Assembly: GCA_035301285.1 (NCBI GenBank)
Contig: DATGUN010000090.1
Location: 62,001-126,000 of the forward strand
Reading direction: 5' to 3'
Origin: DATGUN01 sp035301285
GTDB taxonomy: Bacteria; Bacillota; Bacilli; Bacillales; Amphibacillaceae
DNA length: 64,000 bases
Shown here: positions 32,653 to 42,452 of the stretch, piece by piece
Position numbering within the stretch: position 1 is the first letter of the stretch
How the letters are laid out: every line of letters begins with the position of its first letter
The notes under the pieces: generated by a model
What the model saw: the letters and a program-made list of their open reading frames with translations, nothing else
What the model was told of the DNA's origin: nothing
Database searches by the model: none
Made by a program: the position numbers and the translations under genes

Positions 32653-34980
32653 ATGGCAATGACTCAACCAAATGAATCAGAACAAGATGTATATGTGAAA
32701 GGAGAAGTGCTTTTTACCATTTTCGAAAATGAGACAGAGCATTTTTCGATTGCCAAAATTAAGATCCAAGACACAAATACATCATATGAGGAAAAGGAAA
32801 TTGTCATCAAAGGTCATTTCATTCACTTGCAGGAGTCGACTCCCTATTGTTTTTTTGGAACGTTGAAGAATCATCCTAAGTTCGGTACGCAATTTCAGGT
32901 AACTTCATATCAGACTGTCATACCTGATACAGAAGACGGATTGATTGCCTATTTATGTAGTGATCTATTCTACGGTGTGGGCGAAAAAACCGCAACAAGG
33001 ATCGTTACAACATTAGGAGAAAATGCCATTGATATTATTTTGAAACATCCTGAAAGTCTGGATGATGTTCCTGGTCTGAAAAAAGATAAAGCGCAAAAAT
33101 TTGTAGAAACACTCAAGGAAAATCAAGGATTTGAACATGTTGCTGTCTATCTTTCCAAATATGACATCGGGCTGAAACTAGCACAAAAAATTTATCAAGA
33201 ATACAAAGAAGAGGCTATTGACATCATTCAAGATGATCCATATAAACTGGTGTTTGATATTGAGGGGTTCGGCTTTCGAACAGCGGATCGTATGGCACAA
33301 AAAAATGGATTGTCATTGACTCACCCGAACCGTATCGGTGCAGGATGCATTTATATATTGCAAAAAAGTGTACAGATAGGGCATGTTTATTTACCTTTGG
33401 AAAATTGTATTGAACAGGTAATGGACCTGTTATCAGACGGTATTTCAAACTTGACAGCAGATATGATCCGTGATCAGATACGTGAAATGAACGCAAGGAA
33501 AACAGTCATCATGATGGATGAAAATGTTTATCTTCCTTCATTATATTATGCAGAAGATGGGTTTGTCTCTCATATCCAACGGTTGATGAAGCAAAAATCA
33601 GTTCAGGAAGTACCGCTTGCTGATTTGATGAAAATTACAGGAGATATCGAGGAAACCGAGATCCTCAGTTATGGAAAGGACCAATTTGAGGCGATCAGAG
33701 CATCACTTCATTCCAAAATAACCATTGTAACTGGGGGTCCCGGAACAGGCAAAACAACAGTCATAAAAGGTATTCTACATGCATATGCACACATTCATGA
33801 TGTTGCGTTGGATATTCGTGATTATAAAGATGAATCAGAATACCCATTTGTTTTAACCGCCCCTACTGGACGTGCGGCCAAACGCTTATATGAATCAACT
33901 GGCTTACCTGCAGTAACCATTCATAGATTGCTTGGTTGGAATGGACACCAGTCTTTTGAAAAAAATCACCATGACCCTTTAGATGGTAAATTTTTAATCG
34001 TAGATGAGTTTTCCATGGTTGATATATGGCTCGCAAACAGTTTATTCAAAGCCATACCAGATGACATGCAAGTCTTGTTGGTCGGTGATGAAGATCAATT
34101 GCCTTCCGTCGGGCCTGGCCAAGTTTTATCTGATTTACTTGCGTCAGAAAAAATTCCCTACATCCGATTGAATGAAGTATACAGACAAAAGGAAGGCTCA
34201 AAGATAATTGACTTGGCACATCATATCAAGAATGATTCATGTACACATGATGTATTGAAAAATGACCATGATTTTAGCTTTATCACTTGCTCTGAACAAC
34301 AAATGATCCATGTAGTGACAACAATTATCAATAAGGCTTTCGATCGGGGTGTCGATATAAAGGATATTCAGGTATTGGCGCCCATATACCGATCACGTGT
34401 AGGTATCAATGAACTGAATAAACAGCTTCAGCACGTCATCAATCCGAAGTCCGATCAGAAACGGGAGATTGTTTACTTTGACACCATTTTTCGTGTCGGC
34501 GACAAAGTCATCCAACTCATCAATCAACCTGAAGATGGAATATATAACGGAGATATCGGCGAAATTGTAGCTATTTTCACAGCTGATGAAAACAAAGAAA
34601 ACGAAGAACAACTCGTTATACTATATGAAGACAAGGAAATCGTCTATTCTAAAAATGAATACACAAATATCATGCACGCTTACTGTATATCGATACACAA
34701 ATCACAGGGAAGTGAATTCCCCATCGTTCTTATGCCCGTTCTACATACATATAATCGTATGTTACGAAAAAATTTGTTATATACAGCTATTACACGTAGC
34801 AAACAATCGCTGATCATTTGTGGTGAAGAAACCTCTTTTTTGGAGGGGGTACAAACACTTGATACAAATAGACGTTACACGTCGTTATGCCCACAACTCT
34901 CGGAAAGACTTGACAGTAACACCGAAACGCTGAATCAAATGGATGAAGATGTCGAGATATCCCCTTATGATTTTATGTGA
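32653..34980 (+). CDS. recD2: ATP-dependent 5'-3' DNA helicase RecD2
   Basis: A 775-residue SF1B helicase of the RecD2 (RecBCD-independent) type. An N-terminal OB-like and helix-hairpin-helix region (YGVGEKTATRIV, DDVPGLKKDKAQKF) is followed by Walker A GGPGTGKT, DEFSMVD (motif II), GDEDQLPSVGPG (motif III) and a C-terminal HKSQGSEFPIV with AITRSKQSL (motif VI). It acts in replication-fork maintenance and mismatch repair. The ATG at 32653 follows GGAGGGG at 6 bases. Confidence 0.96.
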   Translation: MAMTQPNESEQDVYVKGEVLFTIFENETEHFSIAKIKIQDTNTSYEEKEIVIKGHFIHLQESTPYCFFGTLKNHPKFGTQFQVTSYQTVIPDTEDGLIAYLCSDLFYGVGEKTATRIVTTLGENAIDIILKHPESLDDVPGLKKDKAQKFVETLKENQGFEHVAVYLSKYDIGLKLAQKIYQEYKEEAIDIIQDDPYKLVFDIEGFGFRTADRMAQKNGLSLTHPNRIGAGCIYILQKSVQIGHVYLPLENCIEQVMDLLSDGISNLTADMIRDQIREMNARKTVIMMDENVYLPSLYYAEDGFVSHIQRLMKQKSVQEVPLADLMKITGDIEETEILSYGKDQFEAIRASLHSKITIVTGGPGTGKTTVIKGILHAYAHIHDVALDIRDYKDESEYPFVLTAPTGRAAKRLYESTGLPAVTIHRLLGWNGHQSFEKNHHDPLDGKFLIVDEFSMVDIWLANSLFKAIPDDMQVLLVGDEDQLPSVGPGQVLSDLLASEKIPYIRLNEVYRQKEGSKIIDLAHHIKNDSCTHDVLKNDHDFSFITCSEQQMIHVVTTIINKAFDRGVDIKDIQVLAPIYRSRVGINELNKQLQHVINPKSDQKREIVYFDTIFRVGDKVIQLINQPEDGIYNGDIGEIVAIFTADENKENEEQLVILYEDKEIVYSKNEYTNIMHAYCISIHKSQGSEFPIVLMPVLHTYNRMLRKNLLYTAITRSKQSLIICGEETSFLEGVQTLDTNRRYTSLCPQLSERLDSNTETLNQMDEDVEISPYDFM

Positions 34981-35083
34981 TGATAGGTTTTGTTAATAAC
35001 GCTAAGATGCAGGTATGTATAATTTTCAGCAATTGGGTCAATATAGCATAGTACATAATGCTTTTAAAAGGAGCTTTAAGTAT

Positions 35084-35269
35084 ATGCGGTGTCCCAATTG
35101 CAACGGTAAAGATATCGGGAAAATCGGTATGGATCAATTTTATTGCTGGAACTGTTGTGTTGAAATGACAGTCAGCGGTAATGCTATGACGATCCAACAG
35201 GTGAAAAAAGATGGATCATTACAGTCCATGAATGATTTGTTTACAGAACAGGAAAGAAAGATACAGTGA
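35084..35269 (+). CDS. Small zinc-ribbon protein
   Basis: A 61-residue protein with two Cys pairs, CPNC (residues 3-6) and CWNC plus an adjacent Cys (about 21-25), the pattern of a zinc ribbon (RCPNCNGKDIGKIGMDQFYCW). The tail is polar. Function unknown; small zinc-ribbon genes occur near recD2 in other Bacillaceae. The ATG at 35084 has AAAAGGAG 10 bases upstream; a longer frame from 35015 would add a non-conserved peptide. Confidence 0.75.
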   Translation: MRCPNCNGKDIGKIGMDQFYCWNCCVEMTVSGNAMTIQQVKKDGSLQSMNDLFTEQERKIQ

Positions 35270-35320
35270 TGCTCTTTAGGTACAAAGCAGTTATGAACAA
35301 TAACCTAGGGAGCATTATCT

Positions 35321-36388
35321 ATGTTTGAAAAGAAACCACATACACGATTTTTATTTTGGTTAATCAGTGGCATCTTTATTTTTTTATTCATTTATTTGCT
35401 CATGAAATTATTTCCCGCATATAGTGTTATCCTTTCTTTTTTATGGAAACTTCTCGCACCATTCATAATCTCTGCCTTTATCGCATACTTGCTGCATCCA
35501 ATGGTCGATAAAATGAACGAGATGCGCATGCCCAAAGCTATCGCGATTTTATTGATCTATATTTTGTTTTTCGGCGGGATCGGTTTTGGTGTATATCGTC
35601 TTTATCCCGTCATTGTTCATGAGTTACATGATTTGAATGATCAATTACCTGAACTTATGCAAATGTATAGTGATTTCATATATAAAGTATATGAATACAC
35701 CTCATTTTTACCAGAAACGGTCCATGACAAAATGGATGGCTTATTAAATCAAATGGAAAATAAAGTAGATCAATTCATCGGTAAATTGGTAGGTATGTTG
35801 ACGAAAGTAGTTGACATGGTCGTTCTTCTTACCGTTATTCCTGTACTGGTATTCTATTTTTTGAAAGACTTTGAACTCATTAAGGAATATGTTAAAAAAT
35901 GGATTCCATACTCCTATCAAAATGATACACGCAGACTTGCCGAATCGATTGATGATCGCTTAGGCAAGTATCTACGAGGATTATTTATCGTCAGTTTATT
36001 TGTGACCGTCAGTTCATTTATAGTGTTGCATTTATTGCATATTAAGTATGCCTTGCTTTTAGCGATTATTATGGGCATTACGAATATAATACCTTATTTT
36101 GGCCCGATCATCGGATTGATTCCAGTTATATTTATAACGATAACCGTTTCCGTGAAAAAAGTGGTTATCGTTGTTATATCATTTTTTATCATTCAACTCA
36201 TTGAAGGAAATTTATTATCACCCTATGTATATGGTAAAAGTATTCACATCCATCCCATTGTCATCATTTTTGCTTTATTGTTAGGGGGGGAGATCGGCGG
36301 AGTGATAGGGATGGTTTTGGCAGTACCATTACTTACAATTTGTAAAGTAGTCGTATCTTTTTTTATTCAGGTAAAACAAAACCGTTGA
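35321..36388 (+). CDS. AI-2E family permease (YrrI-like)
   Basis: A 355-residue membrane protein of the AI-2E (PerM/TqsA) family, about eight membrane segments with a large loop (about 95-165). The conserved GITNIIPYFGPIIG and EIGGVIGMVLAVPL are family signatures. Substrates differ in this family and include Na+/H+ exchange in some Bacillaceae, so transport of AI-2 should not be assumed. It precedes alaS as YrrI does in B. subtilis. The stop codon overlaps the alaS promoter. Confidence 0.85.
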   Translation: MFEKKPHTRFLFWLISGIFIFLFIYLLMKLFPAYSVILSFLWKLLAPFIISAFIAYLLHPMVDKMNEMRMPKAIAILLIYILFFGGIGFGVYRLYPVIVHELHDLNDQLPELMQMYSDFIYKVYEYTSFLPETVHDKMDGLLNQMENKVDQFIGKLVGMLTKVVDMVVLLTVIPVLVFYFLKDFELIKEYVKKWIPYSYQNDTRRLAESIDDRLGKYLRGLFIVSLFVTVSSFIVLHLLHIKYALLLAIIMGITNIIPYFGPIIGLIPVIFITITVSVKKVVIVVISFFIIQLIEGNLLSPYVYGKSIHIHPIVIIFALLLGGEIGGVIGMVLAVPLLTICKVVVSFFIQVKQNR

Positions 36389-36413
36389 CTTTCCGTTCAA
36401 CATCTTCTATACT
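36385..36413 (+). promoter_or_regulatory. Promoter of the alaS T-box leader
   Basis: TTGACT (36385-36390) and TATACT (36408-36413) with a 17-base spacer. The -35 overlaps the stop codon of the AI-2E family gene. Confidence 0.65.
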
Positions 36414-36419
36414 TCGATT

Positions 36420-36675
36420 AAATTAGTTATATCATATAATATGTTGAAGGTTCCAAAGTACAGGATAAAAACGTATCAGAGAGGAATTTTTATGGGCTGC
36501 GAGAAATTCCAACGTCAATGATCCTGGAAAGCTAAACTGGAGTGCGACTCATACTCGCCGGTATCATGCCGTTATCTTATAAGTGGTGAATACGATCAAT
36601 ATTCACAAATTAGGGTGGTACCGCGATGATATCTCGTCCCTGCAACGTTGCAGAGATGGGATTTTTTATTTGCCG
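36420..36675 (+). promoter_or_regulatory. T-box riboswitch, Ala specifier, upstream of alaS
   Basis: AGAGAGG (36477-36483) and GGGCTGCGAG mark stem I; the specifier is GCT (Ala) at 36531-36533 in GGAAA-GCT-A. The T-box AGGGTGGTACCGCG is at 36612-36625. The terminator arms are ATCTCGTCCCTGCAACG and CGTTGCAGAGATGGGAT, followed by T at 36662-36667. Uncharged tRNA-Ala should promote read-through into alaS. Confidence 0.95.
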
Positions 36676-36779
36676 AAAAATAACCATGGTTATCCTGACA
36701 TTGATGTGAAGAGTCATGACATCATGCGCTACTTTAACAGTCAAGGGTCCATACAATACAAATAATGGAGGGTACCAGA

Positions 36780-39422
36780 ATGAAGCCATTAACGTCTAAA
36801 GAAGTAAGAAATATGTTCATAACGTTTTTTAAAAAGCATGGACATGAAGTGGAGCCCAGTGCATCACTCGTTCCAGTTGATGATCCATCATTGCTTTGGA
36901 TTAACAGTGGAGTCGCCACATTGAAAAAATATTTCGACGGAACCATAAAACCAAATAACCCCAAAATAGTACTTGCCCAAAAATCGATCCGGACGAATGA
37001 TATCGAAAATGTTGGTTATACCGCCAGGCATCATACATTTTTTGAGATGCTGGGTAATTTTTCGATCGGTGATTATTTTAAAAAAGAAGCGATCATTCTC
37101 GCATGGGACCTGTTGACGAATGAGGAATGGTTGGATCTTGACCCCAATCGTCTTTTTATAACGGTCCATCCTGAAGATGATGAAGCATATGATATTTGGA
37201 AAGATGAAATAGGTTTGGGTGAAGATAAGCTCATTCGTCTTGAAGAAAACTATTGGGATATCGGTGAAGGACCAAGTGGACCAAATACGGAAATATTTTA
37301 CGACCGTGGCCCACGGTTCGGTGATGATCCGAATGATCCAGAATTATATCCCGGCGGGGAAAATGAACGTTATCTCGAAATATGGAATCTGGTGTTTTCA
37401 CAATTCAACCATAATCCGGATCATACTTACACACCTTTGCCAAGTAAAAATATTGATACGGGATTAGGACTGGAACGAATGGTTTCCATTCTGCAAAATG
37501 TTCCCACCAATTATGATACAGATTTATTTATACCGATTTTGGATAAGATAGGGGAACTCTCAAATAAGGTGTACGGGAAAAACGAAAAGCAGGATATTGC
37601 GTTCCGCATTATCGCCGATCATGTCCGCACAGTGACATTCGCAATAGCTGACAAAGCTACTCCTTCCAACGAAGGACGCGGATACATCATTCGGAGGTTA
37701 ATCCGGAGAGCCGTTCGATTTGCCAAAGAATTAGGTGTCAATGACCCGTTTATGTATCGGTTGGTTTCCACAGTCGGAGATATCATGAAGAGTTATTATC
37801 CAGAAATCGAAACAGAACAAACGTATATTGAAACAGTCATTAAACGGGAAGAAATGAAATTCCATGAAACGTTACAAGATGGGTTAAGTATTTTGACAAC
37901 GAATATTAAAAATGAAAAAGAAAAAGGAAGCACCGTGTTCCCTGGTGATATTGTGTTTAAATTATATGACACGTACGGTTTCCCGAAAGAATTGACTGAG
38001 GAGTATTTACTTGATGAAGGATTTAAAATGGATCATGACGGTTACGAACAAGAAATGGAACAACAACGTACACGTGCACGCCAAGCACAAAAGAAAGCAA
38101 ATTCAATGCATGTACAAGATCCTGTTTTCAGTTCTCTAGATGTAGATACAGCATTTATAGGTTATGATCGAGGCACGACACAAACCAAAATCGAGAAAAT
38201 CATACAGGATGGCCATGTGCATTCATCTGCAAGTAAGGATGAGGAAATATATATATTATTGAAGGAAACCCCGTTTTATGCAGAAAGTGGCGGTCAAGTA
38301 GCTGATGTCGGTAGAATTTATTCCGAAAAAGCAACAGGCTATGTACAAAACGTTCAAAAAGGACCAGAAGGCGATCATATCCATCAAGTGGTGGTTACTG
38401 AAGGAACATTTCACGAAAAAGATGACGTTAAAGCAGAAATCGATTTTGGAAAACGTCAATTTATCATCAAAAATCACTCTGCAACCCATTTATTGCATCA
38501 AGCCTTAAAAGATGTATTGGGAAATCATGTGAATCAAGCAGGGTCACTTGTCGGTCCGGAACGGTTGCGTTTTGACTTTTCACATTTTCAGTCGTTGGAC
38601 GCTGAGTCTTTACATCAGATAGAACAATTAGTGAATGAAAAGATTTGGGATGCCATCCCTGTGCATATCAGTGAAAAAAGTATTGAAGAAGCAAAAGCAA
38701 TGGGTGCTATGGCGTTATTCGGTGAAAAATACGGTGACATTGTACGCGTGGTGCAGATGGATGATTACAGTATCGAATTATGCGGCGGCTGTCATGTACA
38801 AAACACGTCTGAAATTGGTTTATTCAAAATTGTCTCTGAATCCGGCATTGGAACGGGTACAAGGAGAATTGAAGCAGTAACAAGCAGATATGCCTATTTC
38901 TTTGTCCAGGACAAATTGAATGTGCTTAATACAGCTGCTATCCAGTTAAAAGCAAGTGCTGAACAAGTTCCCGATAAAATAACACAGCTGCATGAGGATA
39001 TGAAAAACCTGCAACAAGAAAATGAATCAATGAATTCCAAATTGGCGCAGGCAGAAGTGTCCACACTGGTTGATAAAGCACAGAAAGTCAATGGTATAAC
39101 CGTATTGGCTGAAGAAGTCAATGCAAAAGATATGAACCAGCTCAGGAGTATGGTTGACGATATGAAACAAAAACTCGGCAGCGGTCTTATCCTGCTTGCA
39201 TCAAGTCAAAACGGAAAAGTGCAACTGGCGGCAGGGGTGTCAAAAGACTATGTCGAAAAAGGATTACATGCCGGAAACCTTATCAAAGAAGCAGCACGTC
39301 TTTGTGGCGGAGGCGGTGGTGGACGTCCTGACATGGCACAAGCAGGAGGCAAAAATCCCGATAGGATCCCTGAGGCACTACGATATACCACTGAATATAT
39401 TGAACAAAATGTGACAGACTAA
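36780..39422 (+). CDS. alaS: Alanyl-tRNA synthetase
   Basis: An 880-residue AlaRS (878 in B. subtilis). Class II core: RHHTFFEMLGNFSIGDYF and NIDTGLGLERM; tRNA-recognition domain; editing domain with zinc/catalytic HSATHLLHQAL and CGGCHVQNTSEIG; C-terminal glycine-rich C-Ala with GGGGGGRPDMAQAGG. GGAGGG lies 7 bases before the ATG at 36780. An in-frame ATG at 36765 overlaps that RBS. Expression is under the Ala T-box. Confidence 0.97.
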   Translation: MKPLTSKEVRNMFITFFKKHGHEVEPSASLVPVDDPSLLWINSGVATLKKYFDGTIKPNNPKIVLAQKSIRTNDIENVGYTARHHTFFEMLGNFSIGDYFKKEAIILAWDLLTNEEWLDLDPNRLFITVHPEDDEAYDIWKDEIGLGEDKLIRLEENYWDIGEGPSGPNTEIFYDRGPRFGDDPNDPELYPGGENERYLEIWNLVFSQFNHNPDHTYTPLPSKNIDTGLGLERMVSILQNVPTNYDTDLFIPILDKIGELSNKVYGKNEKQDIAFRIIADHVRTVTFAIADKATPSNEGRGYIIRRLIRRAVRFAKELGVNDPFMYRLVSTVGDIMKSYYPEIETEQTYIETVIKREEMKFHETLQDGLSILTTNIKNEKEKGSTVFPGDIVFKLYDTYGFPKELTEEYLLDEGFKMDHDGYEQEMEQQRTRARQAQKKANSMHVQDPVFSSLDVDTAFIGYDRGTTQTKIEKIIQDGHVHSSASKDEEIYILLKETPFYAESGGQVADVGRIYSEKATGYVQNVQKGPEGDHIHQVVVTEGTFHEKDDVKAEIDFGKRQFIIKNHSATHLLHQALKDVLGNHVNQAGSLVGPERLRFDFSHFQSLDAESLHQIEQLVNEKIWDAIPVHISEKSIEEAKAMGAMALFGEKYGDIVRVVQMDDYSIELCGGCHVQNTSEIGLFKIVSESGIGTGTRRIEAVTSRYAYFFVQDKLNVLNTAAIQLKASAEQVPDKITQLHEDMKNLQQENESMNSKLAQAEVSTLVDKAQKVNGITVLAEEVNAKDMNQLRSMVDDMKQKLGSGLILLASSQNGKVQLAAGVSKDYVEKGLHAGNLIKEAARLCGGGGGGRPDMAQAGGKNPDRIPEALRYTTEYIEQNVTD

Positions 39423-39516
39423 GTTTTTATATCAGAAATCGTTAAAAAGATATAATAAATGATCCAAACATGTTAGAATGAGTAGAGTAGGTAAAACTTG
39501 TAAACGAGGTGTCACT

Positions 39517-39783
39517 ATGAGCTCAATTGATAAAACAATGAAATTTAACTTTTCAGAGGAACCGTACGATCAAGATATAAAAGAAATACTATGGACGGTT
39601 CATGATGCACTGAAAGAAAAAGGATACAATCCAATCAATCAAATCGTTGGATATTTATTATCTGGTGACCCTGCTTATATTCCAAGATATAATGATGCCA
39701 GAAATTTAATCCGTAAAATAGAACGTGATGAAGTCATCGAAGAACTCGTCACATTTTATTTACAGCAACAAAAGGATGAATAA
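39517..39783 (+). CDS. IreB family regulatory phosphoprotein (YrzL-like)
   Basis: An 88-residue DUF965 protein starting MSSIDKTMKFNFSEEP; YNPINQIVGYLLSGDPAYIP is invariant. Enterococcal IreB is a substrate of the PASTA kinase IreK and affects cephalosporin tolerance. N-terminal Thr residues (such as Thr7) are candidate phosphosites. GAGGTG lies before the ATG. ruvX starts directly after the stop, with no gap. Confidence 0.93.
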   Translation: MSSIDKTMKFNFSEEPYDQDIKEILWTVHDALKEKGYNPINQIVGYLLSGDPAYIPRYNDARNLIRKIERDEVIEELVTFYLQQQKDE

Positions 39784-40200
39784 ATGCGGATTGTAGGATT
39801 GGATGTTGGAACAAAAACAATTGGTGTTGCAATTAGTGATATATTTGGGTGGACGGCTCAAGGGTTATCGACCATCTATTGGCGGGAAAAAGATATAACG
39901 TCGGCGGACGAAAACCTGGCTGAGATCTTCGAAAAATATGAAGTGGATAAAGTTGTCGTCGGCCTACCGAAACACATGAATGGAAGTATCGGTGAACGTG
40001 GTGAAGCATCACAGGTTTATGCTGAACATATCGAAAAAACACATCATATCCCTACTGTGTTATGGGATGAACGGTTAACGACTGTTGCAGCGGAGAAAGT
40101 GTTATTAGAAGCAGACGTCAGCCGAAAAAAACGAAAAGACGTTATTGATAAAATGGCAGCTGTTATGATTTTACAAGGCTATCTCGATCAATATTCTTAA
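39784..40200 (+). CDS. ruvX: Putative pre-16S rRNA nuclease / Holliday junction resolvase homolog YqgF
   Basis: A 138-residue RNase H-fold protein: GLDVGTKTIGVAISD at the start, VVGLPKHMNGSIGERGEA and LWDERLTTVAAE. Acidic residues D7, E near 97 and D near 120 would form the active site. Family members process 16S rRNA ends in E. coli. Abuts the ireB-like gene, as is conserved in Firmicutes after alaS. Confidence 0.93.
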   Translation: MRIVGLDVGTKTIGVAISDIFGWTAQGLSTIYWREKDITSADENLAEIFEKYEVDKVVVGLPKHMNGSIGERGEASQVYAEHIEKTHHIPTVLWDERLTTVAAEKVLLEADVSRKKRKDVIDKMAAVMILQGYLDQYS

Positions 40201-40215
40201 AAAAGGGGTGAAAAG

Positions 40216-40500
40216 ATGGCACTGGAAGAAAAGGAACGTATCATTATCCCTGATGAAAATGACGAAGAACACTTATTCGAAGTATTATTCACATTTGATC
40301 TAGATGAAACGAACCAATCGTATATTGCAGTTGTCCCTGTAGAACAAGAGGATGAAGAAGAGGTGGAAGTGTATGCTTTCCGTTATGAAGAGAAAGGTGA
40401 GGATGATAACGATCTAGCCCTTTTCCCAATTGAAACCGATCATGAATGGGATATGGTGGAAGAAATGTTGCACACATTGGCGGATGAAGAACAAGTATAA
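40216..40500 (+). CDS. DUF1292 family acidic protein (YrzB-like)
   Basis: A 94-residue very acidic protein with the DUF1292 pattern HLFEVLFTFDLDETNQSYIAV and YAFRYEE. Function unknown. It is 15 bases after ruvX, the conserved alaS-ireB-ruvX-DUF1292 order. AAAGGGGTG precedes the ATG. A terminator follows. Confidence 0.9.
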   Translation: MALEEKERIIIPDENDEEHLFEVLFTFDLDETNQSYIAVVPVEQEDEEEVEVYAFRYEEKGEDDNDLALFPIETDHEWDMVEEMLHTLADEEQV

Positions 40501-40535
40501 AAATCAATCCCATGCTATGTATTTAAATATTTTTG

Positions 40536-40565
40536 GCTGATGTCGGCTGATGGCATCAGCTTTTT
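40536..40565 (+). terminator. Terminator after the DUF1292 gene
   Basis: GCTGATG (40536-40542) and CATCAGC (40554-40560) followed by five T. Confidence 0.8.
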
Positions 40566-40647
40566 CAATGTATTATGACAGGATATTTTTGTTCTGGATT
40601 ATCGTTTTCGTTTTTAGTATAATATAGCGGACGAGGGGGGTAGCAAC

Positions 40648-41769
40648 ATGCCGAAAAAAAACAAAGACAGTAAATTTAAGAAGAACTTATTTTCACGTGC
40701 AAAGGAGGCAAGTACTGTACGGAAAATTGTGCTCATCATTATTTTTGCCCTTTTGCTTATTTTTGTTATAGGAGCTATATCGGGGTATATGTATATAAAA
40801 TCATCACTGAAACCAGTCGACCCAGATAACAATAAAAAAATTGAGGTAGACATTCCGATGGGTGCCTCCACTTCAGAAATTGCCACAATTCTGGATGAAA
40901 ATGATATAATCAATAATGCTTTGATATTTCGTTTTTACATAAAATTTAAAAATGAGTCGGATTTTCAAGCAGGCGACTATACGTTTACAAAATCAATGAC
41001 ATCCAATGAAATTATCCAATCGTTGCAAAGCGGTAAAATCATAAAAGAGCCTGTTTATACTGTTACAATACCTGAGGGGAAAACAATTCAGGAAATCGCG
41101 GAAATATACGCGGATAAAATGCCAATAAAAAAAGAGACCTTTTTGGATAAAGTCAATGATGCAGATTATATAGAATCCTTAATGGAAGATTATCCCGATG
41201 TGCTAACTGAAGACATACTCGATGACGATATTCGAACGCCCTTGGAAGGTTATTTGTTTGCCGCCACTTACGATTTTTATTACGATGACCCGAATGTCGA
41301 GGAAATAGTGGGTAAAATGCTGGAAAAAACAAATAATGTGGTTGTCCAATATCTTGATGATATGACAGATTTAGATTTAACCGTTCATGAAGCATTGACT
41401 TTTGCGTCATTGGTTGAGAAAGAAGCCAGCGACGAAGACCAACGAAAGAAAATTGCCGGGCTATTTTACAATCGTTTAGACGAGAATATTAAACTGCAAA
41501 CAGATCCAACAGTCCTATATGCATTAGGAGAACATAAAACGAAAATAAAAGAAAAGGATCTGAAGGTTGATTCGCCATATAATACGTATCAAATCGACAC
41601 ACTCCCTATTGGTCCTATATCCAATTTTTCCGAGAGTTCATTAGAAGCCACGATACATCCAGAGGAATCGGATTATCTTTACTTCCTCCATGATGATAAG
41701 GGAGATATTCACTTCTCGGAAACATATGATGAACATATTGAAAAGAAAAAGAAATATATTGATGACTGA
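40648..41769 (+). CDS. mltG: Endolytic transglycosylase MltG
   Basis: A 373-residue bitopic membrane protein. Basic cytoplasmic start, one helix (about 27-50), a LysM-like domain (IPMGASTSEIATILDENDII) and the YceG/MltG domain with the catalytic Glu in TFASLVEKEASDED, then LQTDPTVLYALG and DSPYNTY. It cuts nascent glycan strands and so sets their length. The ectodomain is acidic. TATAAT at 40618-40623 is a candidate -10. trmR follows closely. Confidence 0.95.
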   Translation: MPKKNKDSKFKKNLFSRAKEASTVRKIVLIIIFALLLIFVIGAISGYMYIKSSLKPVDPDNNKKIEVDIPMGASTSEIATILDENDIINNALIFRFYIKFKNESDFQAGDYTFTKSMTSNEIIQSLQSGKIIKEPVYTVTIPEGKTIQEIAEIYADKMPIKKETFLDKVNDADYIESLMEDYPDVLTEDILDDDIRTPLEGYLFAATYDFYYDDPNVEEIVGKMLEKTNNVVVQYLDDMTDLDLTVHEALTFASLVEKEASDEDQRKKIAGLFYNRLDENIKLQTDPTVLYALGEHKTKIKEKDLKVDSPYNTYQIDTLPIGPISNFSESSLEATIHPEESDYLYFLHDDKGDIHFSETYDEHIEKKKKYIDD

Positions 41770-41802
41770 TTGGTTAGATTATGTGCATCAAAGAGGTGTT
41801 GT

Positions 41803-42438
41803 ATGGTGAACAAGGAAACAACTGACTATTTAAGATGGACTTTACCTGGAAAAGAACCTTGGGAAGAAATGTTGGAACAAGAAGCCAAGGAAGAAAAGGT
41901 TCCTATCATGGAGCCTGAAAGTATGAACCTGGTTAAACAGCTTATCCGATTGAAAAAGCCAATGTTCATATTGGAGATCGGTACAGCAATCGGATATTCG
42001 GCATTGGAAATGCTTGATGCATATCCGGAAGCCACAATCATTACAATTGAACGAAATGATGAAAGATACAATCAAGCCCGACATAATATACACATTCAAG
42101 AAAAGGCGGATCAGATCCATATCATTCATGGTGATGCATTGGAAGTTTTGACAGAACTGGATGAATACAAGTTTGATGTTATTTTCATCGATGCCGCAAA
42201 AGGTCAATATAAACGGTTTTTTGAGTTGGTCCAACCACTGCTGAATGATGAGGCTCTCATCATATCCGATAATGTATTATTCAAGGGATATGTAACGGGA
42301 GAATCACAGGCGAACCAACGTTATAAAAAGCTTGCAAAAAAAATACATGAATACAACATATGGCTAACTGAACAAACAAATTATAATACATCCATCATCC
42401 CTATTGGAGATGGGGTTGCTGTCAGCTTGAAAAAATAA
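41803..42438 (+). CDS. trmR: tRNA 5-hydroxyuridine methyltransferase TrmR
   Basis: A 211-residue class I SAM methyltransferase of the COMT type: ILEIGTAIGYSALEML, VIFIDAAKGQYKRFFE, and LIISDNVLFKGYV (metal/acid region). B. subtilis YrrM (TrmR) methylates 5-hydroxyuridine at tRNA position 34 to 5-methoxyuridine and lies after mltG, as here. In B. subtilis it is followed by the U32-type trhP1 and trhP2 genes that make the hydroxyuridine; these are absent here and udk follows at once. ATG at 41803 with AGAGGTG upstream. Confidence 0.88.
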   Translation: MVNKETTDYLRWTLPGKEPWEEMLEQEAKEEKVPIMEPESMNLVKQLIRLKKPMFILEIGTAIGYSALEMLDAYPEATIITIERNDERYNQARHNIHIQEKADQIHIIHGDALEVLTELDEYKFDVIFIDAAKGQYKRFFELVQPLLNDEALIISDNVLFKGYVTGESQANQRYKKLAKKIHEYNIWLTEQTNYNTSIIPIGDGVAVSLKK

Positions 42439-42452
42439 AGGGAGGTACTCTT

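Noticed and set aside
36583..36765. Plus-strand frame of 60 codons in the alaS leader
   Set aside because: It runs through the T-box and terminator sequence, which fully explains the DNA.
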